Shown in pieces: positions 8,860-16,460 of a stretch of DNA of 64,000 bases (position 1 is the first letter of the stretch; each line of letters starts with the position of its first letter). The stretch lies in contig NZ_JAAIMY010000007.1 of NCBI RefSeq assembly GCF_013300825.1, positions 54,376-118,375 of the forward strand. The letters run 5' to 3'. The translations under genes were made by a program, and so were the position numbers. The DNA is from Blautia wexlerae (GTDB taxonomy: Bacteria; Bacillota; Clostridia; Lachnospirales; Lachnospiraceae). Below the pieces are notes generated by a model that was given only the letters and a program-made list of their open reading frames with translations, was not told the origin of the DNA and did not search any database.

Positions 8860-9339
8860 GTGATTTTGGGAGCAGCAGCATTACAGAGACAGGAAAATTG
8901 TAAAGAGCCCAATTACCAGAGAACCCGAATGCAGAAAGATGTTGTAATCCAGGAATTAAAGAAGCGAGGATGCAGGATTACCAAACAGAGAAGAATGCTG
9001 TTGGAAGTCATTCTTGAAAATGAGTGTTCCTGCTGTAAAGAAATCTATTACAACGCATCCCGCCTGGATCCGGGCATCGGATCAGCTACGGTGTACCGTA
9101 TGGTAAACCTTTTGGAAGAAATTGGTGCGATCAGCAGAAGAAATATGTATAAAATCGTGAGAAATCCGGATTGTAAAGATGAAAGTGTATGCACCATCGA
9201 GCTGGATGATAATACAGTCCAGAAATTATCAAAAGACAGTTTTAATAATGTAGTCCTGACAGGACTGAAGGCCTGTGGATACATTGATAAACAGGAAATC
9301 GAGCGGATGTTCGTAAATTCCTGTGATTTTAAACATTGA
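8860..9339 (+). CDS. Atypical Fur-family transcriptional regulator
   Basis: A 159-residue protein with the Fur winged helix: GCRITKQRRMLLEVILENE, then LDPGIGSATVYRMVNLLEEIG, the DNA-recognition region typical of Fur/PerR/Zur. The C-terminal half lacks the His-rich HHDH-type metal site and the CxxC zinc motifs of standard Fur, and a Cys cluster ECSCCKE sits at the position usually holding a His ligand. So metal or redox sensing is probably altered. GTG 8860 with AAGG upstream is the chosen start; ATG 8929 is possible. It lies between feoB and a metal ATPase preceded by a Fur/PerR-like box. Confidence 0.82.
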   Translation: MILGAAALQRQENCKEPNYQRTRMQKDVVIQELKKRGCRITKQRRMLLEVILENECSCCKEIYYNASRLDPGIGSATVYRMVNLLEEIGAISRRNMYKIVRNPDCKDESVCTIELDDNTVQKLSKDSFNNVVLTGLKACGYIDKQEIERMFVNSCDFKH

Positions 9340-9375
9340 AAACAAGTAAAAATTTAAATAGAGAACGAACTGATG

Positions 9376-9420
9376 ACCGCCGGGAAATACTGAAGAGTAT
9401 AATTTCCGGTGGCTTTCTTA
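9376..9420 (+). terminator. Terminator after the Fur-family gene
   Basis: CCGCCGGGAAAT and ATTTCCGGTGG pair around about 14 bases, followed by CTTTCTTATATTTCTT. Confidence 0.7.
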
Positions 9421-9496
9421 TATTTCTTCAGGTTTTTATCCTCTTTTTGCAATACAATTTCCGGCAACCTTCTTGATATATATCATATATCTGAAA

Positions 9497-9555
9497 TGAG
9501 AACATTTCTCAACAAGAAGAAAAAAGTAGAAATATGAGAATTTTGGCTGTATAAT
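9497..9555 (+). promoter_or_regulatory. Fur/PerR-like 7-1-7 box and promoter before the DUF6110/ATPase operon
   Basis: TGAGAACATTTCTCA (9497-9511) is a near-perfect 7-1-7 inverted repeat with the spacing of Fur/PerR boxes. TATAAT follows at 9550-9555 with a weak -35 near 9527. Further downstream AACAGTT-CAT-AACTGTT is another small inverted repeat. The rest of the 355-base gap holds only the terminator at 9376-9420. Confidence 0.5.
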
Positions 9556-9694
9556 ACATGAAATATAAATAAGCTGATGTCGCAATAATGCGTTTGCCCA
9601 TCATATTTATCTGAAAACAGTTCATAACTGTTCAGCACCGAAAGGATGCTGAGTGGTTACAATAAATTAAAAATCACAACAGGAGGATACATCA

Positions 9695-10030
9695 ATGATT
9701 AAATTTGACGGTAAAAAAACAGGAATCTTTGCAGCAGGAGTAGCTTTCGGTACAGCAGGTATCAAGATTCTTACAAGTAAAGATGCAAAGAAATTATACA
9801 CAAACTGCACAGCAGCCGTTTTACGTGCAAAGGCATGTGTAATGAAAACAGCTTCCGCAATTCAGGAGAATGCTGAGGATATTTATGCAGAAGCACAGCA
9901 GATCAACGAAGACAGAGCAGCAGCTGAGGAAGTGGTAGAAGATACAGCTGACGAAGCAGCAGAAGAAACAGAAGAGACAACAGATTTCAAAGAAGAGACA
10001 GAAGAAACAGAAGAAGGCAGCGAGGAATAA
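9695..10030 (+). CDS. DUF6110 family protein (ATPase-associated)
   Basis: A 111-residue protein. The N-terminus (KKTGIFAAGVAFGTAGIKIL, then SKDAKKLYTNCTAAVLRAK) is a hydrophobic, probably membrane-inserted segment with conserved Cys. The C-terminus is a Glu/Asp/Thr-rich acidic tail. It matches the DUF6110 pattern of small proteins encoded beside metal-transporting P-type ATPases. Its stop overlaps the ATPase start by one base (TAATG), so the two are translationally coupled and probably work together. The acidic tail could gather cations (inference). Confidence 0.75.
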   Translation: MIKFDGKKTGIFAAGVAFGTAGIKILTSKDAKKLYTNCTAAVLRAKACVMKTASAIQENAEDIYAEAQQINEDRAAAEEVVEDTADEAAEETEETTDFKEETEETEEGSEE

Positions 10031-12126
10031 TGAAATTTGCTATTAAGCATGAAATAAAAGGACGAATTCGTATCCACCTTGCGCAGAAACACATGACCTA
10101 CAGACAGGCGGATATTCTGCAGTGTTATCTGGAGAAAGAGGCAAATATCAGCAAGGCATCGGTTTATGTAAGAACTCAGGATGTCGCTGTTGTCTATACC
10201 GGCAGCAGAGATGGGCTGATTCGTTTACTGAGCAGATTTTCCTATGAAACTGCTCAGGTATCTGAATCAGCACTTGAGAATTCCGGACGTGAATTAAACG
10301 AAACCTATAAAGAAAAACTGATCAACTCTGTAGTAATGCGTACATTAAATAAAATGTTTTTGCCATACCCGGTACGTGTAGCGATCACTACAGTGAAATC
10401 AGTGAAATACATTTATCAAGGTGTACGTACTTTGATGAAGGGAAAACTGGAGGTACCTGTACTGGATGCAACAGCAATCGGTGTATCTATGCTCCGCGGT
10501 GACTTCAATACTGCAGGTTCCACCATGTTCCTGCTTGGAATCGGTGAGATTCTTGAGGAATGGACACATAAGAAATCCGTCAATGACCTTGCAAGAAGCA
10601 TGTCTATCAATGCAGAGAAAGTATGGTTTGTAAACGAAGACGGACAGGAGGTTCTTATATCTGCTTCTTCTGTTAAAGCAGGTGATCTGATACGCGTACA
10701 TATGGGTAATGTGATTCCGTTTGACGGAAATGTTGCAGCAGGAGAAGCAATGGTCAACCAGACTTCTCTGACAGGTGAATCTGCGCCTGTACGTAAAGCA
10801 GAAGGCAGCTTTGCCTATGCAGGAACTGTTCTGGAAGAGGGCGAACTCACTGTTAAGGTTAAAGAAGCAGCAGGCTCCAGCCGCTATGAGAAGATCGTCA
10901 ACATGATCGAGGATTCTGAGAAGCTGAAATCCTCTGTGGAAAGTAATGCAGAACATCTTGCAGACAGACTTGTGCCATACACTCTTGCAGGTACAGGGAT
11001 AACTTATCTGCTTACCAGAAACATGACGAAAACCCTTGCGGTACTTATGGTAGATTTCTCCTGCGCACTGAAGCTTGCCATGCCTGTTTCCGTATTATCC
11101 GCTATACGTGAGGCAAGTACTCACAGTATTACTGTAAAGGGCGGTAAATATATGGAAGCAATGGCTGATGCCACGACTATTGTATTTGACAAGACAGGTA
11201 CACTTACAAAAGCAAAGCCTGTAGTTTCAGATGTGGTATCTTTCAGTGAAGAGCTGAGTTCAGATGAGCTTCTGCGTATTGCAGCATGTATGGAGGAACA
11301 TTTCCCTCATTCCATGGCAAGAGCAGTTGTCAATGCAGCCAAAGAGAAACATCTTGTTCATGAGGAAATGCATTCAAAAGTAGAATATATCGTAGCTCAT
11401 GGTATTTCTACAACTATTGAAGGCAAAAAGGCAGTGATCGGAAGCTGGCATTTCGTAATGGAAGATGAAAAGTGTGTAATTCCGGAAGGAATGGAAGACA
11501 GATTTGAACACCTGCCATTAGAATGTTCTCACCTGTATCTTGCAATCGAAGGAAAACTTGCAGCAGTTATCTGTGTAGAGGATCCGCTTCGTGAAGAGGC
11601 TGCAGATGCAGTACGTGAATTAAAAGAAGCCGGCATTACAAAAGTCGTAATGATGACCGGTGACAGTGAACGTACAGCAGCAGCTATTGCGAAACGTGTA
11701 GGCGTAGATGAATATTACTCCGAAGTTCTGCCGGAAGATAAGGCATCTTTTGTAGAGAAAGAAAAAGAACTGGGTCATAAAGTTATTATGATCGGTGATG
11801 GGATCAATGATTCTCTGGCACTTTCTTCTGCAAGTGTGGGAATTGCTATCAGTGATGGCGCAGCTATTGCACGTGAGATCGCAGATGTTACAATTTCTGC
11901 AGATAATCTCCATGAGATTGTTACGTTAAAGAGACTGAGTACAGCGCTGATGAAGCGTATCCATAATAATTACAGAACTATTATCGGTATAAACGGCGGT
12001 CTGATCGCACTTGGAGTTACAGGTATCATTATGCCTACAACATCCGCACTGCTTCATAACATGTCAACACTGACTATCAGTTTAAGAAGTATGAGAAATC
12101 TTCTTCCAAAAGAAGAGGAAGCATAA
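10030..12126 (+). CDS. Heavy-metal P-type ATPase with unusual FSC transport motif
   Basis: A 698-residue P1B-type ATPase. It starts with an HMA_2-like domain (EIKGRIRIHL), followed by the actuator TGES (248-251), the phosphorylation motif DKTGTLT (Asp387), TGD in VMMTGDSE and the hinge GDGINDS. In the transport-site helix, the CPC/SPC motif of copper, zinc and cobalt pumps is replaced by F-S-C (343-345, in DFSCALKLAMP). The cargo is therefore uncertain. Beside feoB, Fur and DtxR genes and behind a PerR-like box, iron or manganese export is the best inference. It is coupled to the DUF6110 gene. Confidence 0.9.
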   Translation: MKFAIKHEIKGRIRIHLAQKHMTYRQADILQCYLEKEANISKASVYVRTQDVAVVYTGSRDGLIRLLSRFSYETAQVSESALENSGRELNETYKEKLINSVVMRTLNKMFLPYPVRVAITTVKSVKYIYQGVRTLMKGKLEVPVLDATAIGVSMLRGDFNTAGSTMFLLGIGEILEEWTHKKSVNDLARSMSINAEKVWFVNEDGQEVLISASSVKAGDLIRVHMGNVIPFDGNVAAGEAMVNQTSLTGESAPVRKAEGSFAYAGTVLEEGELTVKVKEAAGSSRYEKIVNMIEDSEKLKSSVESNAEHLADRLVPYTLAGTGITYLLTRNMTKTLAVLMVDFSCALKLAMPVSVLSAIREASTHSITVKGGKYMEAMADATTIVFDKTGTLTKAKPVVSDVVSFSEELSSDELLRIAACMEEHFPHSMARAVVNAAKEKHLVHEEMHSKVEYIVAHGISTTIEGKKAVIGSWHFVMEDEKCVIPEGMEDRFEHLPLECSHLYLAIEGKLAAVICVEDPLREEAADAVRELKEAGITKVVMMTGDSERTAAAIAKRVGVDEYYSEVLPEDKASFVEKEKELGHKVIMIGDGINDSLALSSASVGIAISDGAAIAREIADVTISADNLHEIVTLKRLSTALMKRIHNNYRTIIGINGGLIALGVTGIIMPTTSALLHNMSTLTISLRSMRNLLPKEEEA

Positions 12127-12137
12127 AGATAACCATA

Positions 12138-12213
12138 AAAAACCATATCCGGGATTTCATGATAAAGCAACAGATGCTTAGTCTCTGAAAATCCGGGATA
12201 TGGTTTTTATTAT
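12138..12213. terminator. Bidirectional terminator between the ATPase and dtxR genes
   Basis: AAAACCATATCC.GGATTT and its complement pair with a loop of about 30 bases. A-rich and T-rich flanks serve both converging genes. Confidence 0.8.
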
Positions 12214-12221
12214 GTTTTTAT

Positions 12222-12596
12222 TTAATTTTCAAGCGTGCCTGCAATAGACTTCTTAATGGCAGCAAAACTCTCTGCGCTGATCGCATGCTCCATCTTACAG
12301 GCATCCTCGGCTGCAACCTTCGGGTCAACTCCGATAGAAGTCAGCCATCCTGTCAGAAAGGTATGTCTTTCATAAATCTTATCTGCAATTTCCTGCCCGG
12401 TTTCCGTCAGATTGATAAATCCGTTCTCATCAATCGTAATGTAATTACTGGCTTTCAAATTCTTCATTGCAACACTGACACTCGGTTTTGAAAAAGACAG
12501 TTCATGCGCAATGTCGATAGAGCGGACATTACCGTTTCTTTTTTTGATCATAAGGATCGCTTCGAGATAATCTTCTCCTGATTCATGTATCGCCAT
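12222..12596 (-). CDS. DtxR/IdeR-type metal-dependent repressor
   Basis: A 124-residue DtxR-family repressor, starting at the ATG at 12596 with GGAGGG eight bases upstream. N-terminal SGEDYLEAILMI and the recognition helix SFSKPSVSVAMKNL keep the S-x-P-[ST]-V-S pattern of DtxR, unlike MntR. The dimerisation domain has CKMEH, matching the Cys-x-x-Glu-His metal ligands of iron-sensing DtxR/IdeR; MntR has Glu in place of Cys. The SH3-like third domain is absent. The TTAG-N6-CTAA boxes nearby have the DtxR half-site, so this is the likely iron repressor of the region. Confidence 0.88.
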   Translation of the reverse strand: MAIHESGEDYLEAILMIKKRNGNVRSIDIAHELSFSKPSVSVAMKNLKASNYITIDENGFINLTETGQEIADKIYERHTFLTGWLTSIGVDPKVAAEDACKMEHAISAESFAAIKKSIAGTLEN

Positions 12597-12824
12597 ATTG
12601 ATACTCCCTCCTTTTTTCTTTCCGATATTGCTGCTGTGAACTGCTGTACGCAAAAGTACAGGCAGTTATGTTCTGTCAAAGAGTATCATATTTCTTTTTA
12701 TGATTTTGATACCTGCCGGATAATAATATCCTGTTTTTTAAAACATTAAAGCAACACGTTAAACTATAATAACATGGATTATAACATAACTTTTTATTTC
12801 CGTAAAGAAATCTCCTCAAAACTA

Positions 12825-12885
12825 TTGACAGAAGAGAAAATAAGGTTATAATAAAATCAAACAAATGAACAAGTGCTCATATGTT
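12825..12885 (+). promoter_or_regulatory. Promoter and ArsR/CadC-type operator for the zinc/cadmium operon
   Basis: TTGACA (12825-12830), 16 bases, TATAAT (12847-12852). Just downstream, ATGAACAAGTGCTCAT (12865-12880) is an inverted repeat extended by AAC...GTT at 12860-12885. It is the ATGAnCA-n2-TGnTCAT pattern of ArsR/SmtB/CadC operators. The rest of the 323-base gap back to dtxR shows no further clear signal. Confidence 0.75.
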
Positions 12886-12919
12886 AATATAAAAGAGATG
12901 AGCGGAAAGGGAAAATATT

Positions 12920-13138
12920 ATGAAGAAAACTTATAAAATCGATGTAGACTGTGCAAATTGTGCTAATAAAATGGAGGAAGCTGCCAGGAATACAGCCGGT
13001 GTTAAAGATGCAACAGTTAATTTCATGATGCTGAAGATGATCGTTGAATTCGAAGACGGACAGGATCCAAAAGCAGTTATGAAAGACGTATTAAAGAACT
13101 GCAAGAAGGTAGAAGACGACTGTGAGATCTATCTTTAA
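12920..13138 (+). CDS. Stand-alone HMA-domain metal-binding protein
   Basis: A 72-residue heavy-metal-associated domain with a DCANCANKMEEA metal loop (Cys-x-x-Cys) and the usual beta-alpha-beta-beta-alpha-beta length. The Asp before the first Cys is typical of zinc/cadmium HMA domains rather than copper ones. The ATPase two features downstream lacks its own N-terminal HMA domain, so this gene probably supplies it in trans. Expression is likely controlled by the ArsR-type operator just upstream. Confidence 0.9.
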   Translation: MKKTYKIDVDCANCANKMEEAARNTAGVKDATVNFMMLKMIVEFEDGQDPKAVMKDVLKNCKKVEDDCEIYL

Positions 13139-13180
13139 TTTTGAGTTATCCGGAGAATGGACTGTTGCATAAAACGTATC

Positions 13181-13213
13181 CCGGCACTGAGCTTTTCGCC
13201 GGAAAGTTTTTTT
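13181..13213 (+). terminator. Weak intra-operon terminator/attenuator
   Basis: CCGGC and GCCGG pair around a 12-base loop, followed by seven T. It sits between the HMA gene and the ATPase gene and could lower ATPase expression relative to the HMA protein. Confidence 0.5.
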
Positions 13214-13252
13214 GCAGCGGTCCTGCTTTTATAAGAAGAGAGAGGTATTGAT

Positions 13253-15118
13253 ATGAACAAGAAGCAGAAGAAAATGCTGATCAGAATTATCATAGCAGCA
13301 GTGCTGATCGTGGTCTTTTCCTTACTGCCGGCAGAGGGCTACCTGAGATTTGTTCTTTTTATGATCCCATATCTGGTTATCGGCTATGATATCCTGAAGA
13401 AAGCATTTAAGGGTATTTTAAATAAACAGGTGTTTGACGAGAACTTTCTGATGGCTGTAGCCACAGTAGGTGCAATTCTCCTTGGCGATTATTCCGAGGG
13501 TGTTGCAGTTATGCTTTTCTACCAGATTGGAGAACTTTTCCAGAGCTATGCAGTGGGAAAGAGCAGACGAAACATCAGTGAACTGATGGATATCCGTCCT
13601 GATTATGCGAACATAGAGAAAGACGGAACACTGGAACAGGTTGATCCTGATGAAGTTGAGATCGGAACCATTATTGTTGTTCAGCCGGGTGAAAAAGTAC
13701 CGATCGATGGAGTGATCACCGAGGGAACTTCTACATTAAATACAAGTGCACTGACAGGTGAGAGTCTTCCGCGTGATGCAAAAGCAGGCGATGAAGTGAT
13801 CAGTGGCTGTATCAATATGACAGGTCTGCTGAAGATCCGTACAACTAAAGAATTCGGTGAATCTACAGTATCCAAGATCCTTGAACTGGTAGAGAATTCC
13901 AGCTCCAGAAAGTCAAAATCTGAAAACTTTATTTCCAAATTTGCGAAATACTATACACCTGCAGTATGTTACGGAGCCCTTGCTCTTGCATTTATCCCGC
14001 CGATCGTACTTCTTATTATGGGAAAATCTGCCATGTGGGGAGACTGGATCTACAGAGCTCTTACCTTCCTTGTAATCAGCTGTCCATGTGCGCTGGTCAT
14101 CAGCATCCCGTTAAGTTTCTTCGCAGGAATCGGCGGAGCCAGCAATCAGGGCATTTTGGTCAAGGGTTCCAACTATCTGGAAACACTGGCTCAGACAAAA
14201 TATGTTGTATTTGACAAAACAGGTACTATGACTCAGGGTGTCTTCGAAGTAAGTGGTATTCATCACAATAAAATGCCTGATGAGAAATTGTTAGAATATG
14301 CAGCACTTGCCGAGTGTTCTTCCTCCCATCCGATCAGCAAGAGCCTGCAGAAAGCATACGGAAAACCAATCGACAGAAATCGTGTTACTGATATTGAAGA
14401 AATCAGTGGTAATGGTGTGATTGCCAAAGTTGACGGTGTATCTGTAGCTGCCGGTAATACCAAATTAATGAACAGACTTGGCATTGCTTATCAGGATTGC
14501 CATCATGTAGGAACTGTTGTGCATATGGCCATTGACGGCAAATATGCAGGGCATATCCTGATATCCGATATCATCAAACCTCATGCAAAAGAGGCAATCG
14601 CTGAACTGAAGAAAGCCGGAATCAGCAAGACCGTTATGCTGACAGGCGACTCAAAACGTGTTGCAGATCAGGTTGCCGGGGAACTGGGAATTCAGGAAGT
14701 ATACAGCGAACTTTTACCTGCTGACAAAGTTTCCAGGGTAGAAGAACTTCTTAATCAGAAGTCTGAAAAGGCTAAACTTGCGTTTGTAGGTGACGGTATC
14801 AATGATGCCCCTGTATTATCCAGAGCCGATATTGGTATTGCGATGGGAGCGCTTGGTTCAGATGCAGCAATCGAAGCAGCAGATATCGTTCTGATGGATG
14901 ATGATCCTCTGAAGATTTCCAAAGCGATCAAAATTGCACGTAAATGTATCCGTATTGTATATGAAAATATTTATTTTGCAATCGGCATTAAAATTCTCTG
15001 CCTGATCCTTGGAGCTTTAGGTATTGCAAACATGTGGGTGGCCATTTTTGCAGATGTAGGTGTTATGATCCTGGCAGTATTAAACGCGATCCGTACATTA
15101 TTTGTAAAGAATTTATAA
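13253..15118 (+). CDS. cadA: Zinc/cadmium-type P1B ATPase (CadA/ZntA family)
   Basis: A 621-residue cation efflux ATPase. Motifs in order: TGES in LTGESLPRD (about 168-171), CPC in ISCPCALVIS (277-279), DKTGTMT (Asp321), HP in SSSHPISK, TGDSK and GDGINDAPVL. CPC with the Cys/His pattern and ArsR/CadC-type control point to Zn2+/Cd2+/Pb2+ export. It starts directly with the transmembrane part, lacking the N-terminal HMA domain carried separately by 12920-13138. The ArsR-family sensor gene follows 59 bases downstream. Confidence 0.93.
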   Translation: MNKKQKKMLIRIIIAAVLIVVFSLLPAEGYLRFVLFMIPYLVIGYDILKKAFKGILNKQVFDENFLMAVATVGAILLGDYSEGVAVMLFYQIGELFQSYAVGKSRRNISELMDIRPDYANIEKDGTLEQVDPDEVEIGTIIVVQPGEKVPIDGVITEGTSTLNTSALTGESLPRDAKAGDEVISGCINMTGLLKIRTTKEFGESTVSKILELVENSSSRKSKSENFISKFAKYYTPAVCYGALALAFIPPIVLLIMGKSAMWGDWIYRALTFLVISCPCALVISIPLSFFAGIGGASNQGILVKGSNYLETLAQTKYVVFDKTGTMTQGVFEVSGIHHNKMPDEKLLEYAALAECSSSHPISKSLQKAYGKPIDRNRVTDIEEISGNGVIAKVDGVSVAAGNTKLMNRLGIAYQDCHHVGTVVHMAIDGKYAGHILISDIIKPHAKEAIAELKKAGISKTVMLTGDSKRVADQVAGELGIQEVYSELLPADKVSRVEELLNQKSEKAKLAFVGDGINDAPVLSRADIGIAMGALGSDAAIEAADIVLMDDDPLKISKAIKIARKCIRIVYENIYFAIGIKILCLILGALGIANMWVAIFADVGVMILAVLNAIRTLFVKNL

Positions 15119-15177
15119 GAAACAGGCAAATCAGCAGAAACCTTTTGTGATAAGCCGGAAAGGTAACAGGTAAGAAA

Positions 15178-15540
15178 ATGGAAGTATGCAAAGAAGAATT
15201 ATGTGAGAGTAATGAAATACATGAAGATCTGCTTAAAATTGTAGATGAAACCCTGCCGGAAGAAACAGAGCTTTATGATCTGGCCGAATTATTCAAGGTT
15301 TTCGGAGACTCTACCAGAATACGCATTTTGTTTGTTTTGTTTGAGGCAGAGGTATGCGTCTGCGATCTCGCTAAAGCATTGAATATGACTCAGTCTGCGA
15401 TTTCTCATCAGCTTCGTATTCTGAAACAGAATAAACTGGTAAAGAGCCGCAGAGAGGGAAAATCTATTTTCTATTCTCTGGCAGATGATCATGTCCGCAC
15501 GATTATCAACCAGGGACGGGAACATATAGAAGAAGATTGA
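15178..15540 (+). CDS. ArsR/SmtB/CadC-family metal sensor
   Basis: A 120-residue winged-helix repressor. It has both known metal-site types. The alpha3N site has Cys4 and Cys9 in the N-terminal tail plus Cys-x-Cys in EVCVCDLAKAL, as in CadC (Cd/Pb). The alpha5 site has DDH, ten residues, then HIEE, matching D-x-H-x10-H-x2-E of zinc sensors. The recognition helix is MTQSAISHQLRIL. It probably represses the HMA-ATPase-arsR operon through the inverted repeat at 12860-12885 and releases it when zinc or cadmium binds. Confidence 0.93.
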   Translation: MEVCKEELCESNEIHEDLLKIVDETLPEETELYDLAELFKVFGDSTRIRILFVLFEAEVCVCDLAKALNMTQSAISHQLRILKQNKLVKSRREGKSIFYSLADDHVRTIINQGREHIEED

Positions 15541-15594
15541 AAAAAGCATCAGTTATCTGAAAGATTATAAATTCAGATAACTGATGCTTTTTTA
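15541..15594. terminator. Bidirectional terminator between arsR and the Gx-transporter gene
   Basis: AAAAAGCATCAGTTATCTGAA and its perfect complement flank about ten bases. It serves both converging genes. Confidence 0.9.
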
Positions 15595-16074
15595 TAGATG
15601 AACTCTTTTCAAAATCTCGTTAGTAAGTCCGCCGATTACTACTCCGGCAGCAACACCTGCCACTAGAAGTGCCGGTGCGTATACAAACACACTTGCATTT
15701 TGTACGATCAGCATGGCAATGATCAACTGACCGATATTATGGGAAACACCTCCTGCAACGCTGACACCGATCAGACTGAAGGAGGTTTTTTTCAGCATAA
15801 GTGTCATAACTGTCATACTAAGCGCGGCCCCTGCCAGACTGTACAGGATACTGAACAGATTTCCGAACATAAATCCGATCACCAGAATGCGGACAACAGA
15901 AACCAGGGCAGCCTCCCTAAATGAATATTTCTTCAAAATAAAAAGTACTCCCAGATTGGCAAGTCCAAGTTTAATCCCCGGAATCCCCGCAAAAACCGGC
16001 ACCAGTGATTCCACATATCCCAGAATGATTGCCACAGCTGAAAAAAGTCCAAGGCAGGCTGTTTTTTGCTTCAT
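15592..16074 (-). CDS. Gx transporter family / heptaprenyl diphosphate synthase component I-like (EetB-like) membrane protein
   Basis: A 160-residue integral membrane protein with about five helices. Family features are ESLVPVFAGIPGIKLGLANL near the start and AGGVSHNIGQLIIAM in the middle. The family was named for heptaprenyl diphosphate synthase but resembles small-molecule transporter S components. As I recall, EetB of the Listeria flavin-based extracellular electron-transfer locus belongs to it. The start is ATG 16074, with GAGGAG upstream. It is divergent from the flavin electron-transfer genes and has an iron-type box upstream of its promoter, supporting a role in that system. Confidence 0.8.
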   Translation of the reverse strand: MKQKTACLGLFSAVAIILGYVESLVPVFAGIPGIKLGLANLGVLFILKKYSFREAALVSVVRILVIGFMFGNLFSILYSLAGAALSMTVMTLMLKKTSFSLIGVSVAGGVSHNIGQLIIAMLIVQNASVFVYAPALLVAGVAAGVVIGGLTNEILKRVHL

Positions 16075-16131
16075 AAATCTATTTTCTCCTCTCAAAAAAA
16101 TCCAAAATGGAATTCTCAGAATTTCTCAGAC

Positions 16132-16181
16132 ATTTTAACATAGAAAAAATATTCCCGCAACCATAAGTTAGATGTAACTAA
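16132..16181 (-). promoter_or_regulatory. Minus-strand promoter with upstream DtxR/IdeR-type box
   Basis: On the minus strand TTGCGG (16160-16155), 17 bases, TAAAAT (16137-16132). The perfect box TTAG-ATGTAA-CTAA (16168-16181) lies 7 bases upstream of the -35 rather than on the -10. It may act differently here or belong to the divergent gene. Confidence 0.6.
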
Positions 16182-16280
16182 TACTGATTTTTACTGAAAG
16201 CATTTATTGAGAAAAAATGACGAATATCCCAGGCAAAAAAGTGTGGATTTTTTCAGACAGACATGTTACTATTTCATAAG

Positions 16281-16304
16281 TTAGTAGTAACTAATTTATA
16301 TAAT
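16281..16304 (+). promoter_or_regulatory. DtxR/IdeR-type box with TATAAT before the first Tp47-like gene
   Basis: Perfect TTAG-TAGTAA-CTAA at 16281-16294, directly followed by TATAAT (16299-16304). The -35 is weak. Confidence 0.65.
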
Positions 16305-16321
16305 TACTGCTGACAGCATAC

Positions 16322-16334
16322 CTATAGCAATCCT
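16322..16334 (+). repeat. Partial copy of the TATAGCAATCCT element
   Basis: CTATAGCAATCCT followed by ATATGAATATC; only the left half of the element is kept. A similar short copy is at 5067-5078 (CTATAGCAATCC). Confidence 0.5.
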
Positions 16335-16355
16335 ATATGAATATCTTTGGCAGAA

Positions 16356-16426
16356 GTCACTCCCTTTTGGTAAAAGTAAAATCCCTTTGGTTAATAAGTT
16401 GATTAACCCTCTGGTAAGAGTGATTC
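16356..16426 (+). other. Leader with three CCCTTTTGGTAA-like repeats and nested inverted repeats
   Basis: CCCTTTTGGTAAAAG (16362), CCCTTTGGTTAATAAG (16383) and CCCTCTGGTAAGAG (16407) are three related direct repeats. GGTTAAT-6-ATTAACC (16389-16408) is a perfect hairpin, and GTCACTC...GAGTGATT closes the block. It lies in the 5' leader of the first Tp47-like gene; function unknown. Confidence 0.5.
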
Positions 16427-16460
16427 CGCAAAAAGAAAAATTTTAGAAGAGGAGAAAACC

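Noticed and set aside
15592..16074. True heptaprenyl diphosphate synthase subunit
   Set aside because: No prenyltransferase subunit II gene is nearby and the protein is an integral membrane protein; the flavin electron-transfer context fits better.
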